From Bin55 sp965116055 (GTDB taxonomy: Bacteria > Pseudomonadota > Gammaproteobacteria > Pseudomonadales > Azotimanducaceae), in assembly GCA_965116055.1 (NCBI GenBank), contig OZ220466.1:868001-932000 (forward strand): a stretch of DNA of 64,000 nucleotides, given 5' to 3'. Of this stretch, positions 63,396 through 64,000 are shown in pieces. Both the position numbers and the translations under genes were made by a program. The notes beneath the pieces are model-generated. The model did no database searches, was not told where the DNA came from, and saw only the letters and a list, made by a program, of their open reading frames with translations. How positions within the stretch are numbered: the stretch's first letter is position 1; every line of letters starts with the position of its first letter.

Positions 63396-64000
63396 CTAGC
63401 CGGCGAGGGCCGTATCGTTCATAAGATAGCGATCAATTTCTCTTGCTGCTTCGCGGCCTTCGTGTATTGCCCATACAACCAGTGATTGACCTCGGCGACA
63501 GTCGCCAGCTGCGAAAACGCCTTCCATTGATGTTTGATAAACGCCTTTTGCTGCGAGATAGTTGCTTCGGGCATCAAGTTCCAGCGTAAGCGGTTCCGAT
63601 ACGTAGTGTTCAGGGCCGCGAAATCCCAGTGCAAGCAACACGCGATCGAATTCCCAGATTTTTTCAGTGCCTTCGACTGCCTGCGGTGTGCCTGATTCCA
63701 TACTGATGTCAAGCGTCTTGACGCCAGTGACGCGACCGTGTCTATTACCGATGAATTCCGTGGTGCTAATCGCGAATGTGCGAGGATCGGACCCGAATTT
63801 CGCTGCGGCTTCTTCGTGACCGTAATCAACGCGAAAGATCATGGGATATTCCGGCCATGGGTTGCTAGGTCGCCGATCTGTCGGATGTGCGGGAAACAAT
63901 TCGAAATTAACTAAGGCGGCACAACCTTGACGCATAGCAGTCCCCAAACAATCGGTGCCGGTGTCGCCACCGCCAATGACCAGCACCCTTTCGTCGTGTA
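63396..64000 (-). CDS. gltD: Glutamate synthase small subunit, C-terminal part (cut by window end)
   Basis: This is the C-terminal 200 residues of the flavoprotein subunit that passes electrons from NADPH to the large subunit GltB. The NADPH site VLVIGGGDTGTDC opens the visible part, followed by a FAD-binding end LALGFRGPEHY and GVFAAGDCRRGQSLVVWAI. The frame is open to base 64000 (HDERVLVIGG), so the gene continues past the edge. The stop lies ten bases from the convergent priA stop. Confidence 0.93.
   Translation of the reverse strand, partial: HDERVLVIGGGDTGTDCLGTAMRQGCAALVNFELFPAHPTDRRPSNPWPEYPMIFRVDYGHEEAAAKFGSDPRTFAISTTEFIGNRHGRVTGVKTLDISMESGTPQAVEGTEKIWEFDRVLLALGFRGPEHYVSEPLTLELDARSNYLAAKGVYQTSMEGVFAAGDCRRGQSLVVWAIHEGREAAREIDRYLMNDTALAG

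Noticed and set aside
1..64000. CRISPR arrays, rRNA and tRNA genes
   Set aside because: No regularly spaced repeat arrays with unique spacers were seen, no rRNA-like stretch, and no tRNA T-loop with matching acceptor stems was recognised by eye; a tRNA search program would settle the last point.

Overview
The window reads as a chromosomal segment of a gammaproteobacterium with a moderately GC-balanced genome. The evidence is the set of housekeeping genes and their order. tatABC-ubiB-ubiJ-ubiE-DUF971-hslU-hslV, aroB-aroK next to a class A penicillin-binding protein, rpmE divergent from priA, ntrB-ntrC-trmL, secB-rhodanese-gpmI-envC, and yggX-mutY-(hypothetical)-hisB-hisA are all blocks remembered from Pseudomonas-like and other gammaproteobacterial chromosomes. 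Several usual members of these blocks are missing: hslO between hslR and pckA, hisH/hisF around hisA, grxC beside secB, hisIE between ubiB and tatA, and pilMNOPQ between the PBP gene and aroK. This suggests a streamlined or rearranged lineage, probably without close cultivated relatives. I cannot name a species.

Layout. 1-4040 is an accessory island. It holds a BglII-type restriction-modification operon (methylase, endonuclease, frameshifted membrane gene). A 130-bp control region separates this operon from a divergent DNA methyltransferase-HNH nuclease fusion, which is preceded by a res-like inverted repeat array, an internally deleted serine resolvase and a C10 tract. 4071-11625 holds hslR, pckA, gshA-acpH-dsbB, an ABC-F protein and a PDZ protein. 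12036-23415 is catabolic and signalling: a luciferase-like oxidoreductase, a pair of ABC exporters followed by a membrane-bound RsbU-type phosphatase with a STAS domain, an aldehyde dehydrogenase and a DUF1080 protein. 23531-24974 holds a heptad-repeat membrane protein and about 1.1 kb without genes. 25000-38800 holds MOSC, hydrolase, yggX, mutY, hisBA, a lipoprotein/TonB-receptor pair, envC, gpmI, rhodanese, secB and trmL.

38797-44448 covers nitrogen control (ntrBC behind an excellent sigma54 promoter), a short-chain dehydrogenase, a PP-loop thiolation-type enzyme with a TusA-like partner, and dtd. 44423-53809 is one long leftward run: aroK, aroB, an FtsN-like SPOR protein, hslVU, DUF971, ubiE, ubiJ, ubiB and tatABC. 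54100-64000 holds the PBP, an M48 protease, a second accessory patch (gene-free DNA, then a two-gene serine protease module with different codon use), rpmE, priA and a partial gltD.

Four themes deserve attention: the unusual back-to-back restriction loci with resolvase debris; long G/C homopolymers at both the methylase-HNH fusion and an exporter; apparent AUA and AUU start codons in dtd and hisA, both with good Shine-Dalgarno sequences; and the small-protein/SDH-type protease pair in the second accessory patch. All assignments rest on reading sequences and remembered family features; no database search was run.
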